Below are positions 47,733 through 56,764 of a DNA stretch of 64,000 nt, piece after piece. Within the stretch, counting starts at the first letter, position 1; every line of letters starts with the position of its first letter. The notes beneath the pieces were generated by a model that had not been told where the DNA came from, did no database searches, and was given only the letters and a program-made list of their open reading frames with translations. The stretch covers positions 186,001 to 250,000 of the forward strand of contig JAHFDN010000001.1 in NCBI GenBank assembly GCA_023248995.1, read 5' to 3'. The translations under genes were made by a program, and so were the position numbers. Source of the DNA: Candidatus Rokuibacteriota bacterium. Its GTDB lineage: Bacteria; Methylomirabilota; Methylomirabilia; Rokubacteriales; CSP1-6.

Positions 47733-49910
47733 CTACGGCGTGCGGGACACGACGATGCGTTCGGGCTCCACGCGGATCGGGGCAAGTTCCACCGTCACCG
47801 GCAATCGGGCGAGGCGCGGGCCAGGGTCGTACTGACGGAAGACCCAGTGGACTAACAGCCGGGGGAGCGGGATCCCTCCCAGGCTCAGCCCTTCCGCACG
47901 AAGCTGAAGCGGCTGGTTTCCGCGCCCGTTTTCGACCCTCACACGACCGGCCACGTCCGGGCCCCGTTGGGACAACCGCACGGTGATGGCTCCTTCCTCC
48001 AGACGAAACCCGAGGCCCTGAAACCCTCGGAGCCCGGCGAAAAAGCCCTGGAGGTCCTCCCGGGTGACGACGAGGTGATCCACGCGGAGACGTTCAAGCG
48101 CGAGCAGCTCGATCTCACCGGAGGCGAGCAAGCGATAAGGATTGACGACAAGGCCCTCAAGGGTGAGTCGAACATCCCGGATCCGAAGCTGGGCGCCCTT
48201 CCGGGAGAACTCGGCCACTCGCGCACTCCGTGCCGCAATGCGCACCTGCCGGATCTGCCCCCCGAGAACGGCCCGGGGTGCGTAGCCGAGCTCCAGCTCG
48301 AGCCCCTCGACATCCCGCGCGAAGGGTTCGAGGAAGCGCCGGAACCCGCCCTCGAACCGGGCGGCTAGGACGGACGGGCTCACGCCCGTGACCGGCGCGA
48401 GCCGCCGCTGCCTCACGGTCGCCACGCTCCCGTCCGGGAGCGGGCCCTCCCAGACCACGGGGAACGCGCGCTCGAAGGCCGGGTCGCCAGCCGCGAGGCG
48501 CTCCATGATGCGCCTGGCCTTCGCGACCGAGAAGGCCGGCCCCTGGCCGCCCGTCTTGAGGACGACGAAGTCCACCCCCAGCGGGGACTCATCCCACGCG
48601 CGGACCATTCGGAGCGGAAGCCGGTCCCGGACCGCGTAATAGCGGAAGTTGGCCACCGAAAAGTAGTTGTCGTTCGGCACGACGCTCACCGTGGCCCCCG
48701 ACGCACCAGCCTCGCGGACGATCACGGCCAGGATCCGGTCGTGCGGCCACTCGACGGGCGATGGCGGGAACGAAAAGATGAGGGGGAAATGGAGGGCCGC
48801 CCAACGTGGCGGCGGCGGGACCGCGAAGGCCGCACCGCCGACCTGGACCACCGACACGACGAGGACGGCGATCGTCACGACGCGGCGCCACGCCTCCGGA
48901 AGGGCGCGAAGAGCTGCGGCCGCGATCAGGGCAGACACGGGCAGGAGCGGCAGCACGTAGCGCAGGTTTTTATTCTGGATCAGCAGAAACAACGCAAACG
49001 GCACGACCGATGCGCTCCAGAGGAGGCCGCGGACGGCCGCCTGGCGGGTAAGCGCCCACAACCCCCAGGCGAAGAGAAGCCCGGCCAGGATCCCGAACAT
49101 GGGCAGGAGCGCCCGGGGATAGAACGCGAGCGAGGAGCTCGTGAACGTCCCGGGATAGCCCGACTCGGCGGCCTGCTTGAACGCGCGGTTGCCAATCTGC
49201 ATGGGCAGGCCGAATACGCGCAGGCCGTACCAGGGCAGGCTCAGCGCCGAGCCCCCGAGGAGGGCCAGCGCGAGGTTGCCGACGCGCTTTCCGCGGTCAG
49301 CACCCCGCCACGCCCGCCAGCTCACGAGGGCAAGGGGTGGGAAGAGATAGATGGCGAAGGGCGGCTTGACCAGCATCCCGAGTGCCAGGGTCAAGCCCAG
49401 GACGACGGACCACGACCGTCGTGAAAAGTCCTCTGTCAGGACGAGGACGAGGAGCGCAAAGCTCACCACGGAAGCCAGCGGGAGGTCCAGCTGAAAATTG
49501 GTGCACGAGTAGACCACGAACGGAGCGGTGCCCAGGAAGAGCCCCGCCGCGAGGCCGGTCGGGGCGTCGAACAGCCGTCGCCCGAGCAGGAAGACGGACA
49601 CCAGCGCCAGCCCCAAGAAGGCGAGCATGATCGACTGCGAGGTCAGCGGCGCGATCGGGAACACGGAGTACAGGAGGGCGGCCGAGCACGGGACCACCGG
49701 AGGGTAGAACGAAGACATTTCGAGGATCTCCCCCAGGCCGCTCCACCCCTGCTCCGACAGGATCTGATGGCACACGGCCGCCCGCTCCAGGTGATTCGCG
49801 TGGTCCCACTCGGGCGGTCGGCGGTCCTGCGTCACCCAGGTCCCGACCACGAGGACGAGGCCGAGGAAGAGGCCGGCCAGGAGGAGCCAATGCTTCGCGG
49901 CGGCTGTCAT
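47733..49910 (-). CDS. GT39-type membrane glycosyltransferase fused to a DUF2993/LmeA-like domain
   Basis: This is a 725-residue protein. Residues 1 to about 340 form a multi-helix membrane domain of the ArnT/PMT (GT39, RgtA-like) type, with the catalytic-loop acidic residues near PPEWDHANHLERAA. Such enzymes use polyprenyl-phosphate sugars to modify lipids or glycans at the periplasmic face. A soluble stretch follows. From about residue 500 the sequence resembles DUF2993/LmeA-type lipid-binding beta-domains (FARDVEGLELELGYAPRAVLGG to LPVTVELAPIRVEPERI). The fusion is continuous with no frameshift. Neighbouring GT2 and methyltransferase genes suggest a lipid-linked glycan role. Confidence 0.8.
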   Translation of the reverse strand: MTAAAKHWLLLAGLFLGLVLVVGTWVTQDRRPPEWDHANHLERAAVCHQILSEQGWSGLGEILEMSSFYPPVVPCSAALLYSVFPIAPLTSQSIMLAFLGLALVSVFLLGRRLFDAPTGLAAGLFLGTAPFVVYSCTNFQLDLPLASVVSFALLVLVLTEDFSRRSWSVVLGLTLALGMLVKPPFAIYLFPPLALVSWRAWRGADRGKRVGNLALALLGGSALSLPWYGLRVFGLPMQIGNRAFKQAAESGYPGTFTSSSLAFYPRALLPMFGILAGLLFAWGLWALTRQAAVRGLLWSASVVPFALFLLIQNKNLRYVLPLLPVSALIAAAALRALPEAWRRVVTIAVLVVSVVQVGGAAFAVPPPPRWAALHFPLIFSFPPSPVEWPHDRILAVIVREAGASGATVSVVPNDNYFSVANFRYYAVRDRLPLRMVRAWDESPLGVDFVVLKTGGQGPAFSVAKARRIMERLAAGDPAFERAFPVVWEGPLPDGSVATVRQRRLAPVTGVSPSVLAARFEGGFRRFLEPFARDVEGLELELGYAPRAVLGGQIRQVRIAARSARVAEFSRKGAQLRIRDVRLTLEGLVVNPYRLLASGEIELLALERLRVDHLVVTREDLQGFFAGLRGFQGLGFRLEEGAITVRLSQRGPDVAGRVRVENGRGNQPLQLRAEGLSLGGIPLPRLLVHWVFRQYDPGPRLARLPVTVELAPIRVEPERIVVSRTP

Positions 49911-49932
49911 GGGACAATGCCCGGGGGCGCCG

Positions 49933-50652
49933 TCAGCGACGCGCGACCATCAGGACAGACACACCGAACGGGAAGTTCGCCCGGCGGAGCCAGCCCGACT
50001 CCGAGGAAAAGATGCGGGTCAGGAGCGCGTTGAGGAAGGGCGGGACCCGCGTGAGGTCGTGATCCCGGGCATGGCGCCTGCGCCTCAGGAGACGGAAGCC
50101 GGCAATGGGAAGGGCGAGGAGCGCGTTGAAGTAGGTCACCCGCAACGGGCGGAGGCCGGCCTCGCCCGCGAGCCGCCGCAACCCACGGGCGGTGTACCGG
50201 CGCCGGTGCCCCAGGACCTCGTCGTGTGAGCTCCAGAGCCACTGGTAGGCGGGCACCGTGCAGATCACCAGCCCTCCGGGCTTGAGGAGTCCCGCCACCG
50301 CCCGGAGCGCCTCCCGATCATCCTCGATGTGCTCCAACACATCGAAGAGCAGCGCCACGTCGCAGGACCCCGCAGCCAACGGGATCCGATCGGGGAGCGA
50401 GCCCTCAAGAACCGTGAAGCCGCGCCGGCGGGCGACCTCCAGGAACTCCGGCGAGGCCTCGATCCCCACGACCCTTCCGAACTCGGCGGCAATCGGCAGA
50501 AACGACCCGCCCCCACAGCCGATCTCGACGAGGCTCAACGCGCCCGGCGGGATCGTCGCCCGCAGGACACTCTGGAGCACCACCCGCCGCCCGACCAACC
50601 ACCAATGACGCTCGTCCTCTTCCAGATGACGAGCGACGTAACCCAGATCCAT
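49933..50652 (-). CDS. Class I SAM-dependent methyltransferase
   Basis: This 239-residue protein has the SAM-binding glycine motif LVEIGCGGGSFLPIAAEF near residues 41-58, motif II DVALLFDVLEHIEDD, and GLVICTVPAYQWLWSSHDEVLGHRRRY. It most resembles methyltransferases found in polysaccharide or lipid glycosylation clusters. Substrate is unknown. It begins 5 bp after the aminotransferase gene. Confidence 0.88.
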   Translation of the reverse strand: MDLGYVARHLEEDERHWWLVGRRVVLQSVLRATIPPGALSLVEIGCGGGSFLPIAAEFGRVVGIEASPEFLEVARRRGFTVLEGSLPDRIPLAAGSCDVALLFDVLEHIEDDREALRAVAGLLKPGGLVICTVPAYQWLWSSHDEVLGHRRRYTARGLRRLAGEAGLRPLRVTYFNALLALPIAGFRLLRRRRHARDHDLTRVPPFLNALLTRIFSSESGWLRRANFPFGVSVLMVARR

Positions 50653-50657
50653 CCGGG

Positions 50658-51842
50658 CTAGCGGCCGGCCGGAGACCGCCCACCGTCGAGTTCAGCGAGG
50701 AACCGACCGATCCGCTCCAGCCCCTCGCGGATCCGCGGGAGCGAATTCGCGTACGAGAACCGGAGATATCCTTCCGCGTTCTGGCCGAAATCGATCCCCG
50801 GCGTGACCCCCACGTGAGCGGTTTCGAGGATCCGGAAGGCGAACTCGTAGGAGTTTCCGGTGAAGCGCCGGGCGTTCGCGAGCACGTAGAAGGCGCCCGT
50901 CGGCTCGGTCCCCACGCCCAGCCCGATCTGGCGAAGGCCGGCGATCATCGCGCGGCGACGGTCGTCGAAGATCCGCCGGAACCGGGCCACGTCCTCGGCC
51001 GCCTCCTTGAGCGCCGCGACGCCCGCCCACTGGACGAACTCATTCGTCGAGATGAAGAAGTTCTGGTAGCTCTTCTGCAGCGTCCGGATGAACGGTCGGG
51101 GAACGATGAGGTAGCCGAGCCGCCACCCGGTCATGGCGAAGGCCTTGGAGAACCCGTTCAGCACGAACGCGCGGTCCGTGAACTCGAGGATCGAATGCTC
51201 CTCGCCCACGTAGGTCAGGCCGTGATAGATCTCGTCCGACACCACCCACGGGCCCAGGCGGGCAATCTCCGCCAGTCGGTCGGGGGACAGGAGGGTTCCC
51301 GTGGGGTTCGCGGGCGAGTTGACCAGAATCGCCCTCACGCGCGGCGACAGCCGCTCGCGGATGTCGTCCGGGCGGTACTGGAAACCGTCGGCTTCGTCCA
51401 CGTTGACGTACACCGGCTCCGCCTCGGCGTACCGCAGCACGTTGGGGTAGCAGGCGTAGTGAGGGTCGGACAGGATCACCTGGTCGCCGGGATTCAGGAG
51501 GGCGCCGAAGAGGAGCAGCATGGCCGGCGAGGTCCCGGCCGTGACCAGGATCTGCTCCGGGGAGACCTCGACGCCGTACCGCGCGTGGTAGTGCTCGGCG
51601 ATCGCCTCCCGGAGCGGCAGGATCCCGAGGCTCTCGGCGTACTTCGTGCGGCCGTCCTTGATCGCCTTCTGGGCGGCCTCCTGAATGACCGGCGGCGTCT
51701 CGAAGTCGGGCTCACCGAACTCGAAATGGACGACATCAATCCCCTGCCGCTCCAGCGCCTGCGCCCGGTCGCTCACCTCCACGGCGAGGAACGGCTTGAT
51801 GTCCCGAACGCGGCGCGCCACGGGGAAGTCAGCGTCGGTCAT
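50658..51842 (-). CDS. Class I/II PLP-dependent aminotransferase (aspartate aminotransferase family)
   Basis: The ATG at 51842, 2 bp from the GT2 stop, gives 394 residues; the track's extra 19 residues are not in the family. Key motifs are FEFGEPDFETPP, the aspartate/tyrosine region VNSPANPTGTLLSP and VVSDEIYHGLTY. The PLP lysine is in VLNGFSKAFAMTGWRLGYL near residue 235, and the C-terminal arginine motif YLRFSYANS. The substrate is likely aspartate, alanine or an aromatic amino acid; sequence alone does not decide. Confidence 0.92.
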   Translation of the reverse strand: MTDADFPVARRVRDIKPFLAVEVSDRAQALERQGIDVVHFEFGEPDFETPPVIQEAAQKAIKDGRTKYAESLGILPLREAIAEHYHARYGVEVSPEQILVTAGTSPAMLLLFGALLNPGDQVILSDPHYACYPNVLRYAEAEPVYVNVDEADGFQYRPDDIRERLSPRVRAILVNSPANPTGTLLSPDRLAEIARLGPWVVSDEIYHGLTYVGEEHSILEFTDRAFVLNGFSKAFAMTGWRLGYLIVPRPFIRTLQKSYQNFFISTNEFVQWAGVAALKEAAEDVARFRRIFDDRRRAMIAGLRQIGLGVGTEPTGAFYVLANARRFTGNSYEFAFRILETAHVGVTPGIDFGQNAEGYLRFSYANSLPRIREGLERIGRFLAELDGGRSPAGR

Positions 51843-51844
51843 CG

Positions 51845-52585
51845 TCAGCGACTCAGGCGTCCCCTGGCGAGGGAGAGGCGCGCGGAGAGGATTTGCCACA
51901 GCATGCGCGGGCCGTCCGCCAGCACGCTGACCTTGCTCCCGGGCCGATCAGCCCAGTTGATCGCCACCTCGGTGACCGTATACCCGCGGCGCTGAGCCAA
52001 GAGGAGGAGCTCCACGTCGAAACCGAACCCATCAGTGGTCACGGACCGGAAGAGATCTTCCGCCGCCGGAGCCCGGAAGCACTTGAAGCCGCACTGCGAG
52101 TCTCTGATCCGACGAAGCCCCAGCCGCGCCACCAGCCAGTTGAAAACCCTCCCCGCCCACACCCGATGCGGCTTCGCCCGCACCGTCACGTCCGGATCCA
52201 CGAGCACCCGAGACCCGATGGCGACGTCGGCCCCCGCCTCGAGCGCCGGCAGGAGCCGCTTCACCTCTGCGATCGGCGTCGCGCCGTCGGCATCCGTGAA
52301 CAGGCGAAAATCCCCTCGGGCGTTCACCATGCCGATCCTGACGGCGTACCCCTTCCCGCGGTTCTGGGGAAGCTCGATGAGCCTCAGCCGGGCGTGGGTG
52401 GCCTGAAGCTCACGCACCCGCCTGGCCGTGGTGTCCCGGCTCCCGTCGTTCACCACGATGATCTCGTAGGGCACGCCCCATCCCTCGAAGAATGCCACCA
52501 CCTCCCCCAGATAGCCCGGCAGGCGCTCCGCCTCGTCGTAGGCGGGAATCACAATGGACCAGGTGACCCCTTCGGCCTCGCTCAT
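51845..52585 (-). CDS. Family 2 glycosyltransferase (ALG5/DPM1-like)
   Basis: This 246-residue GT-A enzyme starts WSIVIPAYDEAERLPGYL and has YEIIVVNDGSRDTT, the DxD-like LFTDADGATPIAEVKRL and the acceptor-site segment DSQCGFKCFRAPAAEDLF. That pattern matches polyprenyl-phosphate glucosyl- or mannosyltransferases. It could make the lipid-linked sugar donor used by the GT39 protein three genes on. That link is inference from operon membership. Confidence 0.9.
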   Translation of the reverse strand: MSEAEGVTWSIVIPAYDEAERLPGYLGEVVAFFEGWGVPYEIIVVNDGSRDTTARRVRELQATHARLRLIELPQNRGKGYAVRIGMVNARGDFRLFTDADGATPIAEVKRLLPALEAGADVAIGSRVLVDPDVTVRAKPHRVWAGRVFNWLVARLGLRRIRDSQCGFKCFRAPAAEDLFRSVTTDGFGFDVELLLLAQRRGYTVTEVAINWADRPGSKVSVLADGPRMLWQILSARLSLARGRLSR

Positions 52586-52603
52586 ATCGCAGGCACCCGC
52601 CGG

Positions 52604-54040
52604 CTAGAAAAGGGCGGGGATCTCCAGCCGCCGCCGACGCCGGGCCACGCCGGTCTCGAGAGCGGCGCCGGCCACCGCCTGGGCCACGGCCGGGGCGACC
52701 TTCTTGTTGAACACGCTCGGAATGATGTACTCCGCGCTCAACTCATTTCGCTCCACGCACGCGGCGATGGCCCGCGCCGCTGCGATCTTCATCTCGTCGT
52801 TGACGACGCGCGCCCGACAGTCGAGCAGCCCGCGGAAGAAGCCCGGAAAGCAGAGGACATTGTTGATCTGGTTTGGATAGTCCGAGCGGCCGGTGGCCAT
52901 GACGGTCACGTGACGCACAGCAACCTCGGGGCGGATCTCGGGCACCGGGTTGGCCATGGCAAACACGATGGGGCGTCTCGCCATGCTCTTGACATCCCTG
53001 ACCGTCAGCACCCCGGGAACCGACAGCCCGATGAACACGTCCGCCCCCGCTATCGCGTCGGACAGCCGCCCGCGGACGTTCCGCGGGTTCGTAGCGCCGG
53101 CCACCCACCGTTTCATGAAGTCCATCCCGACCTCGCGTCCCCGGAAGAGCGTCCCATGCTCGTCGACACCGATAATGTGCCGCACCCCGGTCGCCAGCAG
53201 AATCTTGACGGTGGCCGTCCCGGCCGCGCCGACCCCCGACACCACCACCTTGATCTTCCTCGGGTCCTTCTTCACGATGCGCAGCGCGTTGAGCAACGCC
53301 GCCAGGACGACCACGGCGGTGCCGTGCTGGTCGTCGTGGAAGACCGGGATCTCCAGTTCCTTGCGCAGGCGCTCCTCCACCTCGAAGCAGCGCGGCGCGG
53401 AGATGTCCTCCAGGTTGATCCCGCCGAACGGCGGGGCGATCAGCTTCACGGTTTCGACGATCTTGTCGGGGTCCTTGGTGGCCAGGCAGATCGGGAATGC
53501 GTCAACCCCCGCGAACTCTTTGAAGAGCATCGCTTTGCCTTCCATGACCGGAAGCGCCGCTTCCGGACCGATGTCCCCCAGCCCGAGCACCGCGCTCCCG
53601 TCGGTGACGACCGCGACCGCGTTCTGCTTGATCGTCAGCGCAAAGGTCCGCTCGCGATCCTCCTTGATGGCGAGGCAGACGCGTGCCACGCCTGGCGTGT
53701 AAGCCATCGAGAGGTCGTCGCGCGACCGGATGGGAACCTTGTTCCGCACCTCGATCTTGCCGCCCGCATGCATGAGGAAGGTACGGTCCGCGACGCTCAC
53801 GATCCGCACACCCCCGATGCCGCGAATCCGGTTCACGATCTCCTGCCCGTGCTCGCTGTCGCGGGCGTTGATCGTCATGTCCCGCACCACCCGGTCGCGG
53901 GTCATCTCCACGATGTCCACGGCCCCGATGTCGCCGCCAGCCGACCCGATGACGGACGTCACCCGTCCCAGCATGCCGGGGCGGTTCTTGATCTCGAGTC
54001 GGGCGGTCAGGCTGTAGCTCGCGCTCGGGGCGATCGCCAT
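52604..54040 (-). CDS. NAD(P)-dependent malic enzyme with N-terminal ACT domain
   Basis: Malic enzyme decarboxylates malate to pyruvate. The 478-residue protein has an ACT regulatory domain (about 10-85; [30 protein letters not shown]). The malic core follows: [34 protein letters not shown], the metal-binding [14 protein letters not shown], and the nucleotide-binding [17 protein letters not shown]. It ends without a phosphotransacetylase domain. The ACT fusion suggests allosteric control by a small ligand. Confidence 0.95.
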   Translation of the reverse strand: MAIAPSASYSLTARLEIKNRPGMLGRVTSVIGSAGGDIGAVDIVEMTRDRVVRDMTINARDSEHGQEIVNRIRGIGGVRIVSVADRTFLMHAGGKIEVRNKVPIRSRDDLSMAYTPGVARVCLAIKEDRERTFALTIKQNAVAVVTDGSAVLGLGDIGPEAALPVMEGKAMLFKEFAGVDAFPICLATKDPDKIVETVKLIAPPFGGINLEDISAPRCFEVEERLRKELEIPVFHDDQHGTAVVVLAALLNALRIVKKDPRKIKVVVSGVGAAGTATVKILLATGVRHIIGVDEHGTLFRGREVGMDFMKRWVAGATNPRNVRGRLSDAIAGADVFIGLSVPGVLTVRDVKSMARRPIVFAMANPVPEIRPEVAVRHVTVMATGRSDYPNQINNVLCFPGFFRGLLDCRARVVNDEMKIAAARAIAACVERNELSAEYIIPSVFNKKVAPAVAQAVAGAALETGVARRRRRLEIPALF

Positions 54041-54049
54041 GAGGAACCC

Positions 54050-54628
54050 TTACCGGCGGCCCCGCCACTGGACCGCGCCCTTCCCCTCGACGGCTTCCTG
54101 ATACCGGGCCAGGACGAACAGCAGGTCGGCGAGACGGTTCAGGTACTTGAGCACCTCCGGATTATCGAGGAGACCCGCTTCGCGGAGCTCAACCACGCGT
54201 CGCTCGCCGCGGCGCGCCACCGCCCGGCTCCAGTCGAGTAGAGCGGGAATGTAGGAGGACGAGCCGGGGATGATGAAGGCGCGCGGAAGCTCGATCTTGG
54301 CGAGTCGCTCGTCGATCAGCGATTCCAGCCGGGCCGTGTGCTCCGACGTGATCTGCTGGACGGAGAACCGCGCGCGGTCTTCGGGCGCGGTGGCCAACTC
54401 CGCGCCGAGGAGGAAGAGATCCTCCTGGATCGAGTGAATGACCGTTTTGAGGTCGGGATCCTGCTTGAGGTCGGCATCCTGGGCGGCGGCCCGGACCACG
54501 CCCAGGATCGAGCACACCTCGTCAAGGCTCCCGTACGCCTCGGGGCGCGGGTCCGATTTGGAGACCCGCTGCCCCCCGAAGAGGCTCGTTTGCCCTTCGT
54601 CGCCTTTCTTCGTGTAAATCTTCACCAT
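54050..54628 (-). CDS. Cob(I)alamin adenosyltransferase, PduO type
   Basis: This enzyme transfers adenosyl from ATP to cob(I)alamin. The 192-residue protein has the PduO/CobO2 N-terminus VKIYTKKGDEGQTSLFGGQRVSK, then YGSLDEVCSILGVVRA and FIIPGSSSYIPALLDWSRAVARRGERRVVEL with the conserved arginines. Its ATG has no ribosome-binding site, and the promoter just upstream leaves a leader of under 11 nt. It heads the operon running through malic enzyme towards nth. Confidence 0.95.
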   Translation of the reverse strand: MVKIYTKKGDEGQTSLFGGQRVSKSDPRPEAYGSLDEVCSILGVVRAAAQDADLKQDPDLKTVIHSIQEDLFLLGAELATAPEDRARFSVQQITSEHTARLESLIDERLAKIELPRAFIIPGSSSYIPALLDWSRAVARRGERRVVELREAGLLDNPEVLKYLNRLADLLFVLARYQEAVEGKGAVQWRGRR

Positions 54629-54642
54629 GGCAGGCAGTTTTG

Positions 54643-54671
54643 ACGATAAATCCCGCCTCCGGGGCTGTCAA
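54643..54671 (-). promoter_or_regulatory. Consensus promoter for the cobalamin adenosyltransferase operon
   Basis: A perfect TTGACA (54666-54671), 17-bp spacer and TATCGT (54643-54648) lie on the minus strand. The expected start near 54636 is about 8 nt before the ATG at 54628. Confidence 0.75.
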
Positions 54672-54716
54672 CCAAATTCCCCTAAGACGGCTGCCTCGGC
54701 ACGATCGGGTGGAAGG

Positions 54717-54745
54717 TTGACCGTCCCGGGCTCTCGTGGTATCAG
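54717..54745 (+). promoter_or_regulatory. Promoter for yceI-like gene
   Basis: TTGACC (54717-54722), 17-bp spacer and TATCAG (54740-54745) lie on the plus strand. The start would be near 54752, giving a leader of about 21 nt with no clear ribosome-binding site. It is divergent from the adenosyltransferase promoter. Confidence 0.55.
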
Positions 54746-54772
54746 GAGAACACTTCGACAGACAATCGCGCG

Positions 54773-55348
54773 ATGCGCCGGCTCCTCTTCCTCTTCGCTT
54801 TCCTCTGCGCTCCTGTTTCGGCCGCTCCGGAGCCGACGTCCTACGTCGTCGTAGGGGAGCGGAGCCAGGTCGCGTTCGACGCGACGTTTCCCCTCGGCGA
54901 TTTCTCCGGCACGACCGACAGGGTTGCAGGGGAGTTCCGGTTGGACCCCGCCGACGTCCCGCACGGCGTCCTCGGCAGTGCCAGCGTCAACCCCGCGTGG
55001 CTCAAAACCGGCCTCGAGGGGCGCGACCGGGACCTCAAGCAGACGCTGGAGGTGAACGCGCATCCGGAGATCAGCTTCCAAGTGGAAGAAGTCCGATCCT
55101 CCTTTCCGTCCCTCACCGAGCGAGCGGACGTGGCCCTTCACATCAGCGGGGTGATGCGGATCCGCAGCGTGGAGCGTCCCGTCGCGTGGACGGGCCGGGC
55201 GCGCATCGAGGAAGGATGGCTCTGGGTCCGCGGCGAGGCGCAGATCCGACTGAGCGACTTCGGGATCACGCCCCCCAGGAAGTTCTTCCTGGCCGTCGGC
55301 GACCTCGTGCGCGTGAGCTTCGATCTCCGGCTGGCCCCCAGAAGGTGA
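54773..55348 (+). CDS. YceI-family periplasmic lipid-binding-like protein
   Basis: This 191-residue secreted protein of the YceI/TTHA0802 family has a lipocalin-like barrel that binds polyprenoid chains in known members. A signal peptide is clear (MRRLLFLFAFLCAPVSAAPE). The mature part starts SYVVVGERSQVAFDATFPLGDFSGTTDRVAGEF and ends NLRVSF-like DLVRVSFDLRL. It is one of only five plus-strand genes and converges on cinA, with 7 bp between the stops. Confidence 0.88.
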   Translation: MRRLLFLFAFLCAPVSAAPEPTSYVVVGERSQVAFDATFPLGDFSGTTDRVAGEFRLDPADVPHGVLGSASVNPAWLKTGLEGRDRDLKQTLEVNAHPEISFQVEEVRSSFPSLTERADVALHISGVMRIRSVERPVAWTGRARIEEGWLWVRGEAQIRLSDFGITPPRKFFLAVGDLVRVSFDLRLAPRR

Positions 55349-55355
55349 GGGCCGC

Positions 55356-56570
55356 TCAGGCCGGGCGCGCCAGCGTTCGTCGGAGGAGGTCCAGCGCCAG
55401 CGTGGCGGCGCGGATTCTTATCGAGGGCGCATCCCCCCCGAAGCGGTGCTCCCGGCTCTCCAGGTATCCATCGCGCGCCGCCGCGAGCCCCACCACGGTC
55501 ACGCGGGGGTAAGCGGCCGGATCCTCTTCAAAGACCGTGGCGGCGCCAGCCGGAACGCCCTGCCACGCCCGAATTCCCTCCGCGAGGATTCGCGCCTTCG
55601 CCTCGGGGGTGGTTTCCGCCCCCAGCTCCACTCCCACCTGCCGCGCGGCCGCTGCTTCGGCCAAGACGACCCCCCCGGCAAATCCCCGCCCAAGGCCGGC
55701 CGACAGGCGCTCGGCCAACACCCCCGCGCTCCCCAACTCGGCCACGGCCACCCGCAGCCCGAGCCGCTCGATCTGGGCTGAGATCACCCCTTCGAGGGTC
55801 TCCTCATCGGCGCCGAAAATGAGATCTCCCAGCTGCTGCCGGATGGCGGCTTCGACGGGTTCGATCAAACGCTGGGCCGCCTCGGCATCGGCGCCCTTGG
55901 CGGCGATCCGGACATCAACCTGACCCAAATGGGCGAGAGTGCCCACCGTCGGGTTCCGCCCTTTCTCCATGAACTCGACCAGTAACTCGCCCACCCGGCT
56001 CTCTCCCAGCCCCACCACCTTGAGCACGCGCAGGCGGATCTCCCCCTTGAGGCCATAACGCTCACGGAGATACGGTAGGATACGCGTCAGGAGAAGGTGC
56101 TCCATCTCGTGCGGCACGCCCGGCAGGGTGGCGACGCACCGGTCTCCCACCGGGACGATGAATGCCGGGGCGCTCCCGACCGGGTTTTCAATCGGAATCG
56201 CCCCCCGCGGAACAAAGGCCTGGCGGCGGTTAGAGGGCGACAGCGAGAGTCCGCGGGCCCGGAAGAACCCCTCGATCTGCCCCATCAAGCGCTCCGAGAA
56301 GACCAGCTCCCGGCCGGTGGCCAGGGCCACCGCCTCGCGGGTCACGTCATCGGCGGTGGGGCCGATTCCGCCCGTGGTGATGACGACTTCCGACCGCTCC
56401 AATGCCTGGCGGAGGACCGCCACCAGGCGGCCCAGGTTGTCCCCCACGGTGGTCTTGTAATAGAGGTCGAGGCCTGTGGCGGCCAGGTGGCGGGCGATGA
56501 CCGCGGAGTTAGTGTCCACGATCTGACCCAGAAGGAGCTCGGACCCGATCGTAACGATTTCGGCCTGCAT
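55356..56570 (-). CDS. CinA-family protein with degenerate C-terminal amidase domain
   Basis: CinA proteins join an N-terminal COG1058/MoaB-like ADP-ribose pyrophosphatase-type domain to a C-terminal nicotinamide-nucleotide amidase. The ATG at 56570 starts MQAEIVTIGSELLLGQIVDTNS, the family N-terminus, giving 404 residues. The MoaB motif VITTGGIGPTADDVTREAVA is intact. In the C-terminal domain the usual ESCTGG nucleophile motif reads AELGSAGVLAERL, so amidase activity is probably lost. A TATAAT lies 9 bases upstream of the ATG. Confidence 0.9.
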   Translation of the reverse strand: MQAEIVTIGSELLLGQIVDTNSAVIARHLAATGLDLYYKTTVGDNLGRLVAVLRQALERSEVVITTGGIGPTADDVTREAVALATGRELVFSERLMGQIEGFFRARGLSLSPSNRRQAFVPRGAIPIENPVGSAPAFIVPVGDRCVATLPGVPHEMEHLLLTRILPYLRERYGLKGEIRLRVLKVVGLGESRVGELLVEFMEKGRNPTVGTLAHLGQVDVRIAAKGADAEAAQRLIEPVEAAIRQQLGDLIFGADEETLEGVISAQIERLGLRVAVAELGSAGVLAERLSAGLGRGFAGGVVLAEAAAARQVGVELGAETTPEAKARILAEGIRAWQGVPAGAATVFEEDPAAYPRVTVVGLAAARDGYLESREHRFGGDAPSIRIRAATLALDLLRRTLARPA

Positions 56571-56579
56571 CGACGCCCC

Positions 56580-56585
56580 ATTATA
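56580..56585 (-). promoter_or_regulatory. Candidate -10 box for cinA
   Basis: A perfect TATAAT on the minus strand would start transcription about 3 nt before the cinA ATG. No good -35 hexamer is found at 16-18 bp, so this is tentative. Confidence 0.3.
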
Positions 56586-56764
56586 GACCACCCCTTGCAT
56601 GAATAGGGGGGGCGAGCCTCGCGTCTCAGGTGGGAACGATTTCGGCCGGCAACTCGTTGTCGATAAGAGGGGACAGGCCGAATCCCCCCGGCTGAAAAAC
56701 CCATCACAAACAGTGGATTCAGGCCCCCGGATGGGGGTGCGGGCACAGGAAGGAAACCCGGAAC
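56586..56764 (+). other. rpoD upstream region
   Basis: This gap between divergent cinA and rpoD has no convincing -35/-10 pair for rpoD. It holds a CCCCC-GGAT-GGGGG hairpin near 56720-56740 and an AGGAAGG about 11 nt before the rpoD ATG as the likely ribosome-binding site. Confidence 0.35.

Noticed and set aside
51893-54241. 782-codon plus-strand ORF opposite malic enzyme
   Set aside because: A shadow frame spanning three genuine minus-strand genes and their gaps.
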